A DNA stretch of 64,000 nucleotides from an uncultured Vampirovibrio sp. Its GTDB lineage: Bacteria; Cyanobacteriota; Vampirovibrionia; Gastranaerophilales; Gastranaerophilaceae. Shown one piece after another: positions 18,992 to 28,043 of this stretch. The position numbers were made by a program, and so were the translations under genes. A model generated the notes under the pieces. It saw nothing but the letters and a program-made list of their open reading frames with translations. It searched no databases and was not told the DNA's origin. The stretch's first letter is position 1. Each line of letters opens with the position of its first letter. Where the stretch lies: the NCBI GenBank assembly GCA_910578465.1, contig CAJTPW010000004.1, forward strand, positions 1 through 64,000, written 5' to 3'.

Positions 18992-20050
18992 ATGATTAAA
19001 ACTGATGATATAAAAATTACAAACCAAATATTGTCAATAGTTTCAGAGATTGACGAATTTAAAATTACTTGGAAATTATTGGGTAAAATGGCTCCTGAAA
19101 GATTAAAGAGCCTAAAAAAAGTTGCTACGATTGAAAGTGTCGGTTCTTCAAATCGTATTGAAGGCAACAAGTTATCAGATAATGAAGTTGAAAAGCTGCT
19201 TTCATCAATCAATAAACAATCTTTTGCTACAAGAGATGAACAGGAAGTTGCAGGATATGCAAAACTAATGGATGCAATTTTTGCTGATTGGGAAGTTATT
19301 CCGTTATCAGAAAATTATATTAAACAATTGCATAAAATTTTGCTACAATTTTCATCAAAAGATGAGAGACACAAAGGTGAATATAAAAAAATATCTAATG
19401 CGGTAGCAGCATATTCTCCAGAAGGTAAAGAATTAGGTATTGTTTTTGAAACGGCAACACCTTTTGAAACTCCGATCAGGATGGAAGAATTAGTTGATTG
19501 GACAAGAAAAAATCTTGAAGACAAATTCTTTCACCCGTTAATCGTTATTGCGGTATTTATTGTAGAATTTCTTGCAATACACCCGTTCGAAGATGGAAAC
19601 GGCAGATTATCAAGAGCATTGACTTGTCTATTATTGCTTAAAGCCGGATATTCCTATGTACCATATAGTTCTATGGAAGCTGTAATAGAAGATAATAAAG
19701 AAGGTTATTATAGAGCTTTAAGACAAACTCAAACGACCTTAAAAAATGAAAAAATAGATTTTGAACCTTGGTTGGATTTTTTCTTAAAAACATTACAAAA
19801 ACAAAAAATTAGACTTGAATACAAAATAAATAATGAAGAAAAACAATCAACCAATAATGGTGATTATACTGAATTAGAAGAACAAATTATTTCATATTTT
19901 AAATCTGAAAATAATGGTACAACTGCAAAAATTGTTGAATATACAAAAGCTAATCGGAATACTGTAAAAAAAGCTCTACAAAGTTTAGTAACAAAGGATA
20001 TATTATTGTTGCATTCTAAAGGTCGTGGTGCTTGGTATTCTAAAAAATAA
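18992..20050 (+). CDS. Fic family protein (class II) with C-terminal winged helix
   Basis: A 352-aa Fic protein. The inhibitory motif SSNRIEGN (52-59) precedes the core, and the catalytic loop HPFEDGNGRLSR (197-208) is complete, so AMP transfer to a protein hydroxyl is expected under de-repressed conditions. Residues 285-350 form a winged helix (IVEYTKANRNTVKKALQSLVTKDIL). This could bind the phased repeats in its own promoter, although that is inference. It lies 90 bp upstream of the type I-like operon on the same strand. It is only distantly like the other Fic protein here (10563). Confidence 0.9.
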   Translation: MIKTDDIKITNQILSIVSEIDEFKITWKLLGKMAPERLKSLKKVATIESVGSSNRIEGNKLSDNEVEKLLSSINKQSFATRDEQEVAGYAKLMDAIFADWEVIPLSENYIKQLHKILLQFSSKDERHKGEYKKISNAVAAYSPEGKELGIVFETATPFETPIRMEELVDWTRKNLEDKFFHPLIVIAVFIVEFLAIHPFEDGNGRLSRALTCLLLLKAGYSYVPYSSMEAVIEDNKEGYYRALRQTQTTLKNEKIDFEPWLDFFLKTLQKQKIRLEYKINNEEKQSTNNGDYTELEEQIISYFKSENNGTTAKIVEYTKANRNTVKKALQSLVTKDILLLHSKGRGAWYSKK

Positions 20051-20140
20051 GTTTATCCTAAAAATGTATAATAACCTTCTTTACATTCTTCCCATAAGCA
20101 ATATTCGTGCTAATATAGAAATGTTAAAGAGGGTTAGAGT

Positions 20141-22417
20141 ATGGCATTAAAATTGGAAGTTCAGGTTGAAGGTAATAAAATATATTCTCCATTACGAGAT
20201 AAGTGGCTTGTATTAACTCCGGAAGAGCAAGTAAGACAGAGTTATATATGCCGTCTTGTTAATGTTTATGGCTACGACCTTGAACAAATGGACGAAGAAT
20301 TAAAAGTCAACAACTCTCACCGTGGTCAAGGCAAGGCTAGAGCCGATATTGTAATTTGGAAATCAAAAGAAGATAAAAAGAAGAATAAAGCTGCTTTTAT
20401 AGTTGTTGAATGTAAGGCTGAAACGGTAAAAATTAGACAAGAAGATTATTATCAAGGTGCAAATTATGCAGCATGGTCAGGTGCAAGTTTCTTTGTAACA
20501 ACGAATGAAAAAGAGACTAAATTCTTCCGTGTTGATAAAGATTCTATGCCAAAAGATCTTGATGAAATTATAGATATTCCTAATGCTTCAATTATTAATG
20601 ACCAAAAGAAAGTCGATAAATTGCTTTCTCAAACGAAGGCTTTTTCAAGAGATGAGTTTGCTAAACTGCTTCAAAAATGCCATAACATTATAAGGAATAA
20701 TGACAAATTATCTCCGGAAGCTGCATTTGATGAAATCAGTAAAATTTTGTTCATGAAAATAAGATATGAAAGAAATCCTGATGAAGAAGTTTTATTTTCC
20801 TTAGAAAAGTTTCAAAGAGATGAACAACAGTTTGAAAAAAATATAAAAAAGCATTTACCGGCAGAAGCCCAAATTCCTTATATGCAATATTTGTTTAAAG
20901 CGACAAAAGATGAATTCGCTGAAGATAAACTATTTGATTCTTATGAAACAATCAAAATTAAGCAATATAGCTTTGAACAAATTGTTAAAGAATTAGAAAA
21001 ATACAATTTATCAGCAACATCTGATGATGTTAAAGGTATAGCATTTGAACATTTCTTAGGAACAACTTTTAGGGGTGAATTAGGACAATTCTTCACTCCT
21101 CGTACGATAGTAGATTTTATGGTAGAAGTTCTTGACCCTCAAGAAGGTGAAACAATATGCGACCCGACTTGTGGTTCCGGCGGATTTTTAATTAAATCTT
21201 TTGAATATGTAAGAGATAAAATTGAAAAAGACGTTGAAAACTATAAAAAAGAATTAAAGGCTCAACTATTTGATGAAAAATATGAAAAACTTTCTGAAAA
21301 AGAACAGTTAGAAATTAATGAGAAATACAGCAATATCTTGAAAAAATTAAATTCAGATATTAATGTGCCAAATAAATCGTATTCAAAGCAAACTGAAGCA
21401 GAAAAAAATAGAAGAATTTCAAAACTTTCCTCTAGCTGTATTTATGGAACGGATGCCAACCCTCGTATGGCAAGAACTTCAAAGATGAATATGATAATGC
21501 ACGGTGATGGACATGGTGGAGTTCATCATCACGATGGTTTGATAAACGTGAATGGAATTTTTGAAAACAGATTTGATGTAATCTTAACCAATCCGCCTTT
21601 TGGTGCAAGAATTGAAAAAGATTACAAATTAAGTGAAACTGATCGTTTCTATGATGAAGAAAAACTAAAAGAATATGAGAAACGCTATGGTGATGATTGT
21701 ATTAAGCAAATCAAGGAACTAAATAAAGCTATTGATGGTGGTCAAAAGATTCTTGATAGATTCGATTTAGGTAAAGTCAGTGGTTTAACCGAAGTTCTAT
21801 TTATGGAAAGATGTTTAAAACTTCTTAAACCGGGCGGAAGAATGGGAATTGTTTTACCTGAAGGTGTATTAAATAATTCTAACCTGCAAAAAGTAAGAGA
21901 TTATTTTGAATCTGAAGCAAAAATTATACTAATTACTTCAATACCGCAGGATGTATTTATTGCCTCCGGTGCAACAATTAAACCTAGTCTATTATTTTTT
22001 AAACGCTTTACAGAAGAAGAAAGAAAACAATATGCTGATGCAAAAAATAGAGCAGCAAAAGCTGTAGACAAAGAATTTGAACCGCAAGTAAAAGAAATTG
22101 AAATAAAATATGCTAATGATAAAAAAGCTAAAACTAAAGCATTAAAAGAGATTGAAGTAAAAAAAGAAACTGAAATCAAAGAAAAAACTAAGGAACTCTT
22201 TAACTATGAAATTCCAATTGTTCAAGTCGAACAAGCCGGGATTACAACAACAGGTGCAAAATGCGAAAATGAGCTTGAAGATGTAGCTGTAGAATTTAAA
22301 AATTACAGAGATTTAAAAGGTTTGTGGACGGTTAATAAACCTAATATTTCTTATAAAATAAGCGGAGAAGAATTAGTTAGAATAACTAACGGTGTAGAAG
22401 AGGTTATTGATGAATAA
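20141..22417 (+). CDS. HsdR-N nuclease domain fused to type I N6-adenine methylase (HsdM)
   Basis: A 758-aa fusion. Residues 15-135 match the HsdR N-terminal nuclease-type domain (RADIVIWK with D69, VVECK with E90 and K92: a D...ExK site). Residues 185-690 are an HsdM methylase: a helical HsdM N-domain, GELGQFFTP (312-320), the SAM motif DPTCGSGGF (341-349) and NPPF (484-487) for N6-adenine. A lysine/glutamate-rich helix (about 640-690) ends the methylase. No helicase/ATPase motor is present here or in the rest of the operon. The start ATG has AAAGAGGG 9-10 nt upstream. It overlaps the next gene by 8 bp. Confidence 0.9.
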   Translation: MALKLEVQVEGNKIYSPLRDKWLVLTPEEQVRQSYICRLVNVYGYDLEQMDEELKVNNSHRGQGKARADIVIWKSKEDKKKNKAAFIVVECKAETVKIRQEDYYQGANYAAWSGASFFVTTNEKETKFFRVDKDSMPKDLDEIIDIPNASIINDQKKVDKLLSQTKAFSRDEFAKLLQKCHNIIRNNDKLSPEAAFDEISKILFMKIRYERNPDEEVLFSLEKFQRDEQQFEKNIKKHLPAEAQIPYMQYLFKATKDEFAEDKLFDSYETIKIKQYSFEQIVKELEKYNLSATSDDVKGIAFEHFLGTTFRGELGQFFTPRTIVDFMVEVLDPQEGETICDPTCGSGGFLIKSFEYVRDKIEKDVENYKKELKAQLFDEKYEKLSEKEQLEINEKYSNILKKLNSDINVPNKSYSKQTEAEKNRRISKLSSSCIYGTDANPRMARTSKMNMIMHGDGHGGVHHHDGLINVNGIFENRFDVILTNPPFGARIEKDYKLSETDRFYDEEKLKEYEKRYGDDCIKQIKELNKAIDGGQKILDRFDLGKVSGLTEVLFMERCLKLLKPGGRMGIVLPEGVLNNSNLQKVRDYFESEAKIILITSIPQDVFIASGATIKPSLLFFKRFTEEERKQYADAKNRAAKAVDKEFEPQVKEIEIKYANDKKAKTKALKEIEVKKETEIKEKTKELFNYEIPIVQVEQAGITTTGAKCENELEDVAVEFKNYRDLKGLWTVNKPNISYKISGEELVRITNGVEEVIDE

Positions 22418-23768
22418 TGTAGCTTATCCACACCTTAAATTTATCAATTTTTCGAATCTCTTTTTGTGGGATTTTAAACGTTATGCTTCAAATAATATTT
22501 CTTCAACGAAATATAATGTAGTTAAGTTGTCAGATTACATTCAGGAAGAAAACATAAAAATTAAACCATTTGAAAATCCTGATGATAACTATGAAATATT
22601 AGGAGTAAATAATAAAACAGGATTATTTGATGCTTATATTGAAAAAGGAAGTAAAATAAATCAACCATATAAAGTTGTAAAAGATGGATTTCTTGCATAC
22701 AATCCATATCGTGTTAACGTTGGTTCTATTGGCTTAAAAACCGAACAACAAAAATATAAGTATATAAGTCCTGCTTATGTTGTTTTTAGCTGCAAAAAAG
22801 GATTGTTACCTGAATTTCTATATATACTATTTAGAACAAATAAGTTTAATGAATTAATTAGAGAAAATACAACAGGCTCGGTAAGGCAGACATTATCGTT
22901 TACATCAATGGGTAATATTAAAATCCCTTTGCCCTCTGAAAACGAGCAGAAGCAATTAATCAAATTATATAAGCAGGTAGAAAATCAAGCACAAGAAAAT
23001 ATTAATCTTGCAACTAAATGTAAGGAAAAAATTGTAAATATTTTATTTTCAGAACTTGGATTAAAGCTAAATGATTATAGTAAATCTAATAAAACATTAA
23101 TGTTCACTAATTTTAGAAATCTAAAACGTTGGGATTATGAATATAACAGATTCTTTTCTCAAAATATAATAGATTTTGGAAATAAATATAAAACTGTAAG
23201 ATTTGGCAGTTGTGTTAATTTATATCAATATGGAACTTCTAATAAAGCTTCTAAAGCAAAAGCCGGCTATCCAGTTCTAAGAATGAATAATATTATTGAT
23301 GGAGCATTGAATATATCAGATCTAAAATATATAAATACATTAAAAGAAAGCGAAATTAAAAATTTAAAACTTGAGAAAGGTGATTTAATTTTTAATAGAA
23401 CAAATAGTAAAGAATTGGTCGGTAAAATGTGTGTTTTTGATAAAGATGAGACCTATATTTTTGCTTCTTATTTAATTAAAGTAAAATTAGATACTAATAA
23501 AATAAACCCTTATTATGTAAATTATTTATTTAATTCGCCTATATTGAGGACACAAATAGATGCAACAAGTAGACAAGTTACAGGGCAGGCTAATATAAAT
23601 ACTGATGAACTAAGTAATTTTCTTATTCCTCTACCACCGTTAAATATACAAAATGAACTTGTAAGTAAATTAAACAAGATTCGTTTGGAATGTGATAAAT
23701 TACAGATGGATGCTATAAATAGTAAAACTAATTCTCGCAATGTTTTTGAGGAGGTGCTATTTAAATAA
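22410..23768 (+). CDS. hsdS: Type I restriction-modification specificity subunit (HsdS)
   Basis: A 452-aa DNA-recognition subunit with two target-recognition domains. Repeat 1 spans about 10-210, with GNIKIPLPSENEQKQLIKLYKQVENQAQENI as its conserved helix. Repeat 2 spans about 225-445, with FLIPLPPLNIQNELVSKLNKIRLECDKLQ. Each half begins with a similar phrase (NLFLWDFKRYAS and NLKRWDYEYNRF), as expected for the bipartite HsdS. I start at the ATG at 22410; a TTG three bases earlier is possible. Start overlaps the end of hsdM and the stop overlaps the next start, so the three genes are translationally coupled. Confidence 0.92.
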   Translation: MNNVAYPHLKFINFSNLFLWDFKRYASNNISSTKYNVVKLSDYIQEENIKIKPFENPDDNYEILGVNNKTGLFDAYIEKGSKINQPYKVVKDGFLAYNPYRVNVGSIGLKTEQQKYKYISPAYVVFSCKKGLLPEFLYILFRTNKFNELIRENTTGSVRQTLSFTSMGNIKIPLPSENEQKQLIKLYKQVENQAQENINLATKCKEKIVNILFSELGLKLNDYSKSNKTLMFTNFRNLKRWDYEYNRFFSQNIIDFGNKYKTVRFGSCVNLYQYGTSNKASKAKAGYPVLRMNNIIDGALNISDLKYINTLKESEIKNLKLEKGDLIFNRTNSKELVGKMCVFDKDETYIFASYLIKVKLDTNKINPYYVNYLFNSPILRTQIDATSRQVTGQANINTDELSNFLIPLPPLNIQNELVSKLNKIRLECDKLQMDAINSKTNSRNVFEEVLFK

Positions 23769-26353
23769 TGGATAAACAAACTCTTCGATATACTTATCTT
23801 ACATATTTTGCAGGTCAATATGCAAAAAAAGAAGACATGGATTATGAAGCATTAGTCGAAATGGCGGGGGACAATTATGAACTTTGCACAGAAGTTATAT
23901 CTGAATTGGTGAAAGAAGGATTAGTAGAAGGAATAGAACTTATAGAAACTAAAGCTGGTTATGCAGTTGGTCAATATCAAGGGAAATTAAAACTAACAAC
24001 AGAAGGTATAAAAGAAATTTTAAATTTATTTCCTGAAGAAAAAAAAGAAATAATTAATGATATAAAATCTAATATTGAGAATCAAAAACATAAGGAAGTA
24101 TCTCTCGAAGACATAATTAATAAAGAGAATGAGAGAATATCAAAATTATCAAAAAAGGAAAAAGTCAAAGAAATAAAAGAAAAAATACTTTTATTGTTTT
24201 GGGATTATAACATCAATACTCATAACTATAACGAAGGGAAAATATTACATTCAGAAATAAAATCAAAAATAAGAAAAATTGTTCAGCATTACTATGATGG
24301 TGCAATATCAACACTATCAAAAGAAGCAATAAACGAATTAAGATTAGAAGACTACATTAAATATAGATATGAAGACAAAAATTCAGAAATACAAATAAAT
24401 ACTTTACTTACTCCTAAAGGCATAGCACATATAAAAAATGAAAAAGCAAAGAAAGAATCTGAACTGAAAGATTATATAGAAAAAAATAACATTAAAATTC
24501 CTAATGAAGTTTTTAAAATACAAAATATTTTAACTGATATTTATGCCAAAACAAATACTGAACAATTGCAAGTTGCTGCTGAAGTGATGCAAAACCCTGG
24601 TACACAAGCCGCAATGAAAGCTCTTGAAAATGCTCAAATAAATCATATAATGCAAAGTATAAACAAATATTGCTCTCCGCTTTATAATGAAAGTTTTTTA
24701 AGCAATTATGATAAATTAGTAAATTCAATAAATAATTCTGCAAAAGCAATACAAAATAGCTTTAATTCTGATAAAAAAAGTTTGTCTGAAATAATGAATG
24801 ATCCGCCTTCTAATTTGTATAAAGAATTAACAAAAGAACCTGATAATAAACAAATATTTACATTTGAAGGGATTTTAGGTCAAAACTGCGGGGAAGTAAT
24901 TACTTCTACAAAGCAAGATCCAATAAGAATTCAAAAAAGAGGCTTTAAAGTTAAAAACGGGATAACTGTATTAAGAGGTTTTGCAAAATCTGCTGATATT
25001 GCAGCTTGTTCTCAAGCAGATAATAATTATCAGAGAGATAAAAACTTAAAGCATGTTAGTGCCTTGACTGAATTCATGAAGAAAATGAAATCCTCCGCTA
25101 AATATCTTCCAGAAGTAACATTAGTTGCACGTGGGTATAACTCATTACAACCGATTGCAATATCTGGCAACTTAAACGAAACTCAGAAGGGTGAAATTGA
25201 AAATTTAGATTATTATAGGTTATCTGTAAATAAGGATCAACTATATCGAATAGATGGGAATCATAGACTTGAAGCAATAAAAGATGATAATTATTACATT
25301 CCGTTCTCTATTATAGTTTGGGATAAGTCATCTATAAGTGAAGATGATGAAGCTTTTTTATTTTATTTCTTAAACTCAAAATCAAAAAAATTAACCTCGG
25401 AAGAGAATTTAAAGGGTTTAGTAAATGCTAAAAATTGGACAGATCATGAATTAGAAACTGCAAATGTCATACTTCCATACATAAAATATTTCAAAGAAAA
25501 TTTTGAAGGACACACTTTATTCAATAAAGAATACTATAAAAACAGTCAAGGAAACGAAAATGCTAAAACTCAAATTCTGAATGTGTTAGAATTGATTTTA
25601 AAAGAATCAGATAAAGACTGTTTACCTTTTGATAAGAAAACTTTTGGTGATTATATTAATAAATCTCAGGAAATTTTATCCCAAAGAGATCGATTTAAAT
25701 ATTTAAGAGAAAATTTCAGGTGTTTTCCACAATTTGTATTTTATACTTTATACCAACATAAGGGTGATACTGAAACATCTATAAGATTCATTAATGAAGT
25801 AAACAAATGGGCAGAATATTATAAACACGATTCAAATTCTTTTATACAACCTAATAAAATGTTTCATAATGCATCAAAGCAGTTAGATCGTAAAATAAAT
25901 ATTTTTGTAGCAATGCCATATTATGATAAAACGACAGTCGAACAATTTAACAAAACATTAGAATCTCTTATTGAAGAAATGAAACAGGAAGATGAATTAT
26001 TGAAAGATAAATTAAATCTTTATCCTATTATGACATATAAAGCCGAGAGCACTGATATACTAACAAATATGGATAAACAAATAGGGGAATGTGATATTTT
26101 TATAGCAGATATATCAAACCATGGAAAAAATAAGGTAAATCCTAATGTAATGTTTGAGTTAGGCAGAGTCTATGATAAAAAGAAATTTTTATTAATTAGA
26201 AATAAAGATAACAAGGTATCAAATAGTGCTTTTGACATACAACATATTGATTATATTCCTATAGATTATGGTATGGGATTTGATACTTCAATGAAAGAAA
26301 ATTTAAAACCGAGAATAATGAATATTATTAAAAATATAATAGGTTTTTGTTAA
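23768..26353 (+). CDS. DGQHR protein with C-terminal TIR/NDT-like nucleotide-binding domain
   Basis: An 861-aa protein in the place where a type I locus normally carries HsdR. Residues 1-85 look like a winged helix. About 100-340 are helical with no match I know. About 380-560 form a DGQHR (DndB/ParB-like) domain: YQRDKNLKHV at 421-430, then IDGNHR with D496-GNHR500 and FYFLNSKSKKL at 532-541. Residues 711-830 are a Rossmann-like domain of the nucleoside-deoxyribosyltransferase/TIR-like type: IFVAMPYYD (712-720), ADIS (780-783) and NPNVMFELG (791-799) with E797 in the usual catalytic position. The start shares TAATG with the hsdS stop. Function is inferred: a sensor plus NAD/nucleotide-acting effector tied to the methylase. 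Confidence 0.75.
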   Translation: MDKQTLRYTYLTYFAGQYAKKEDMDYEALVEMAGDNYELCTEVISELVKEGLVEGIELIETKAGYAVGQYQGKLKLTTEGIKEILNLFPEEKKEIINDIKSNIENQKHKEVSLEDIINKENERISKLSKKEKVKEIKEKILLLFWDYNINTHNYNEGKILHSEIKSKIRKIVQHYYDGAISTLSKEAINELRLEDYIKYRYEDKNSEIQINTLLTPKGIAHIKNEKAKKESELKDYIEKNNIKIPNEVFKIQNILTDIYAKTNTEQLQVAAEVMQNPGTQAAMKALENAQINHIMQSINKYCSPLYNESFLSNYDKLVNSINNSAKAIQNSFNSDKKSLSEIMNDPPSNLYKELTKEPDNKQIFTFEGILGQNCGEVITSTKQDPIRIQKRGFKVKNGITVLRGFAKSADIAACSQADNNYQRDKNLKHVSALTEFMKKMKSSAKYLPEVTLVARGYNSLQPIAISGNLNETQKGEIENLDYYRLSVNKDQLYRIDGNHRLEAIKDDNYYIPFSIIVWDKSSISEDDEAFLFYFLNSKSKKLTSEENLKGLVNAKNWTDHELETANVILPYIKYFKENFEGHTLFNKEYYKNSQGNENAKTQILNVLELILKESDKDCLPFDKKTFGDYINKSQEILSQRDRFKYLRENFRCFPQFVFYTLYQHKGDTETSIRFINEVNKWAEYYKHDSNSFIQPNKMFHNASKQLDRKINIFVAMPYYDKTTVEQFNKTLESLIEEMKQEDELLKDKLNLYPIMTYKAESTDILTNMDKQIGECDIFIADISNHGKNKVNPNVMFELGRVYDKKKFLLIRNKDNKVSNSAFDIQHIDYIPIDYGMGFDTSMKENLKPRIMNIIKNIIGFC

Positions 26354-26410
26354 CAAACTTGATTTAATTCTGACTTTGAGTGATGAATACGACACGATAA
26401 AGGAGGTCGC

Positions 26411-26644
26411 ATGGAAAAAGTCGGATTAAATATTACGCCAAAGGAGTTTAAGCAATTAAGCAAATGGTCAGAGAATATTTATAACACAGCGGTTGTTATT
26501 GATTATTTTGTTGCAAATCAACCGGAGATTGAAGAATGCTATAATCTTGCGCCGGTAGTTAAGCACCTAGGCAATGATGCTGATGTTTTAAATGCATTCT
26601 TTATAGATCACGAAAAAGATGTTGAAAATTTAAATGCCGTTTAA
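26411..26644 (+). CDS. Small protein of unknown function (77 aa)
   Basis: A 77-aa acidic, helical protein with a strong ribosome site (AAAGGAGG, 6 nt before the ATG). No cysteine pairs, signal or known motif is visible beyond a hydrophobic middle (IYNTAVVIDYFVA). It follows the DGQHR gene by 57 bp, so it may be the fourth gene of that operon or the first of a separate small-gene cluster. A run of GTTTAAA-like repeats follows its stop. Confidence 0.7.
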   Translation: MEKVGLNITPKEFKQLSKWSENIYNTAVVIDYFVANQPEIEECYNLAPVVKHLGNDADVLNAFFIDHEKDVENLNAV

Positions 26645-26771
26645 AAGGTGTTTAAAAGCTGTTTAAATAGCGTTCAAAATTATTATGTCCAAATGATACG
26701 ATTTTAGACGCATACACTTGATGTTTCTCGCTAAAAGAGTAATGAATGGTGTAGCTTGAAAGGAGGTTGAT

Positions 26772-26972
26772 ATGGTCGAAAAAGATTATATGTTATACGG
26801 AACAAAGATTTTGAATTTAAAAACACAAGAAATCGGCTTGCTGATTTGCCTATGGGAAAACAAATTTGCTGACAAAACCGTAGATTTTGCAACCTGTGTG
26901 GATAAAACCGGCAAGCGGTATAACATTGAGCTTGATAATATAAGAGGGTTTGAAGATGATTTTGAAAAATAA
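26772..26972 (+). CDS. Small protein of unknown function (66 aa)
   Basis: A 66-aa protein with AAAGGAGG 6 nt before the ATG. It looks like a small beta-barrel (YMLYGTKILNLKTQEIGLLICLWENKF...TCVDKTGKRYNIELDNI), a shape common among accessory proteins of plasmids and integrative elements. No family recognised. Overlaps the next gene's start by 17 bp, so both are probably co-translated. Confidence 0.65.
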   Translation: MVEKDYMLYGTKILNLKTQEIGLLICLWENKFADKTVDFATCVDKTGKRYNIELDNIRGFEDDFEK

Positions 26973-27189
26973 ATTAACGAAAGAAACACTAGATATTCCG
27001 TATTCTGAATTCAGAAAAAAGTTTGCAAAAGAAATTCAGGATGCGTTTGAAAGTTATCGCAAAACACAATTAAATAAATACTCTTGGAACTTCAAAGATG
27101 ATAATTCTTTGGAGTTTAATTTTTATTTTGAACTCCATTGGAACTTTAATCATTTTGGAAATAGCAACTGGTATATTGAAAAATTATAA
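26956..27189 (+). CDS. Small protein of unknown function (77 aa)
   Basis: A 77-aa protein from the ATG at 26956 (AAGAGGG 7-8 nt upstream; an upstream TTG at 26950 is possible). It contains a helical segment (YSEFRKKFAKEIQDAFESYRKTQ) and an aromatic end (FYFELHWNFNHFGNSNWYIEKL). Resembles small proteins of mobile elements, but no family can be named. It is convergent with the minus-strand gene at 27202. Confidence 0.6.
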   Translation: MILKNKLTKETLDIPYSEFRKKFAKEIQDAFESYRKTQLNKYSWNFKDDNSLEFNFYFELHWNFNHFGNSNWYIEKL

Positions 27190-27201
27190 CAAATTCATTT
27201 A

Positions 27202-27456
27202 CTAGTATATTCTACCCACAGGAGCATTTTCCATTTCGTAATCACGATAATTAAGAACTTCTATATCATAATCTTGTAACCTATTTGCCAAAAATGAAAC
27301 AGGAAAACCGTCTGCTGGATTGTTATAAGTAAACATTATCATTTCTATCATACTTTTTAAATGTTTAATAACAACATCCTCGCAAGGTTCTAAACACTCA
27401 ACTCTTCTATTTGCATAGATTTTAAAATTTTTATTATCAAATTTTATATTTATCAT
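27202..27456 (-). CDS. Small protein of unknown function (84 aa), coupled to upstream gene
   Basis: An 84-aa protein. The start ATG (27456) shares TAATG with the stop of the 192-aa gene, which fixes the start and indicates translational coupling. It contains a helical segment IKHLKSMIEMIMFTYN and no known motif. It is the last gene of a four-gene minus-strand cluster that starts with the MORN-repeat gene. Confidence 0.65.
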   Translation of the reverse strand: MINIKFDNKNFKIYANRRVECLEPCEDVVIKHLKSMIEMIMFTYNNPADGFPVSFLANRLQDYDIEVLNYRDYEMENAPVGRIY

Positions 27457-28034
27457 TAGCAATTAGCCTCATCTTCTTCGTTAAATTTTTCACTCATTAG
27501 CTCACATAAATGACCAAGAGCCTTTAAATTCCACCAATAAACCGTATCAGGAGACGGATGAATTTGATATTTGTCATTTTGCATAGTTTTTTCTTTATGC
27601 TTTTCAAAATGCTTTATTTCTTTTATTATTTTGTCTCGAACTTTTATAAGTTTTTCGTACGGCTCATCTTTTAAATCTTCAATATAACTTTGAGGATCTG
27701 GCATTGACATATTCATTTCTCCTTTCCTATTCGGATATTTTTCTTTTAATAGTTTATCGATTGCTCTTAAATATTGCTTATGATATTTATACATTGCTTC
27801 GGGAGACGGTGAACATTGATTCCATTTTCTGAAAACAAATATAGCATACTCTTTAACCCAATTATTAAATTTTTCCGAATGGACATCTATATTGTTAGGA
27901 AATTTTGGTGGTTTTTCTTTTGTCAGCTCATAATGTCTGATATGTTTTATCAACTCCATCCTTAATTTTATTAATGTTTCAAAAGAATCATTTTTATGAT
28001 ATTCAAAAAAATTATCCAAATACATAAATGACAT
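27456..28034 (-). CDS. Unknown protein made of two tandem copies of a ~90-aa domain
   Basis: A 192-aa protein. Residues 16-95 and 115-185 are alike: SFETLIKLRMELIKHIRHYELTKEK against PYEKLIKVRDKIIKEIKHFEKHKEK. Each is followed by CSPSPEAMYKYHKQYLRAIDKLL or HPSPDTVYWWNLKALGHLCEL. This is an internal duplication of a helical unit. No family is recognised. It lies 9 bp after the 292-aa gene on the same strand and is coupled to the following small gene. It may bind a partner encoded in the cluster. Confidence 0.7.
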   Translation of the reverse strand: MSFMYLDNFFEYHKNDSFETLIKLRMELIKHIRHYELTKEKPPKFPNNIDVHSEKFNNWVKEYAIFVFRKWNQCSPSPEAMYKYHKQYLRAIDKLLKEKYPNRKGEMNMSMPDPQSYIEDLKDEPYEKLIKVRDKIIKEIKHFEKHKEKTMQNDKYQIHPSPDTVYWWNLKALGHLCELMSEKFNEEDEANC

Positions 28035-28043
28035 AATTTCACC

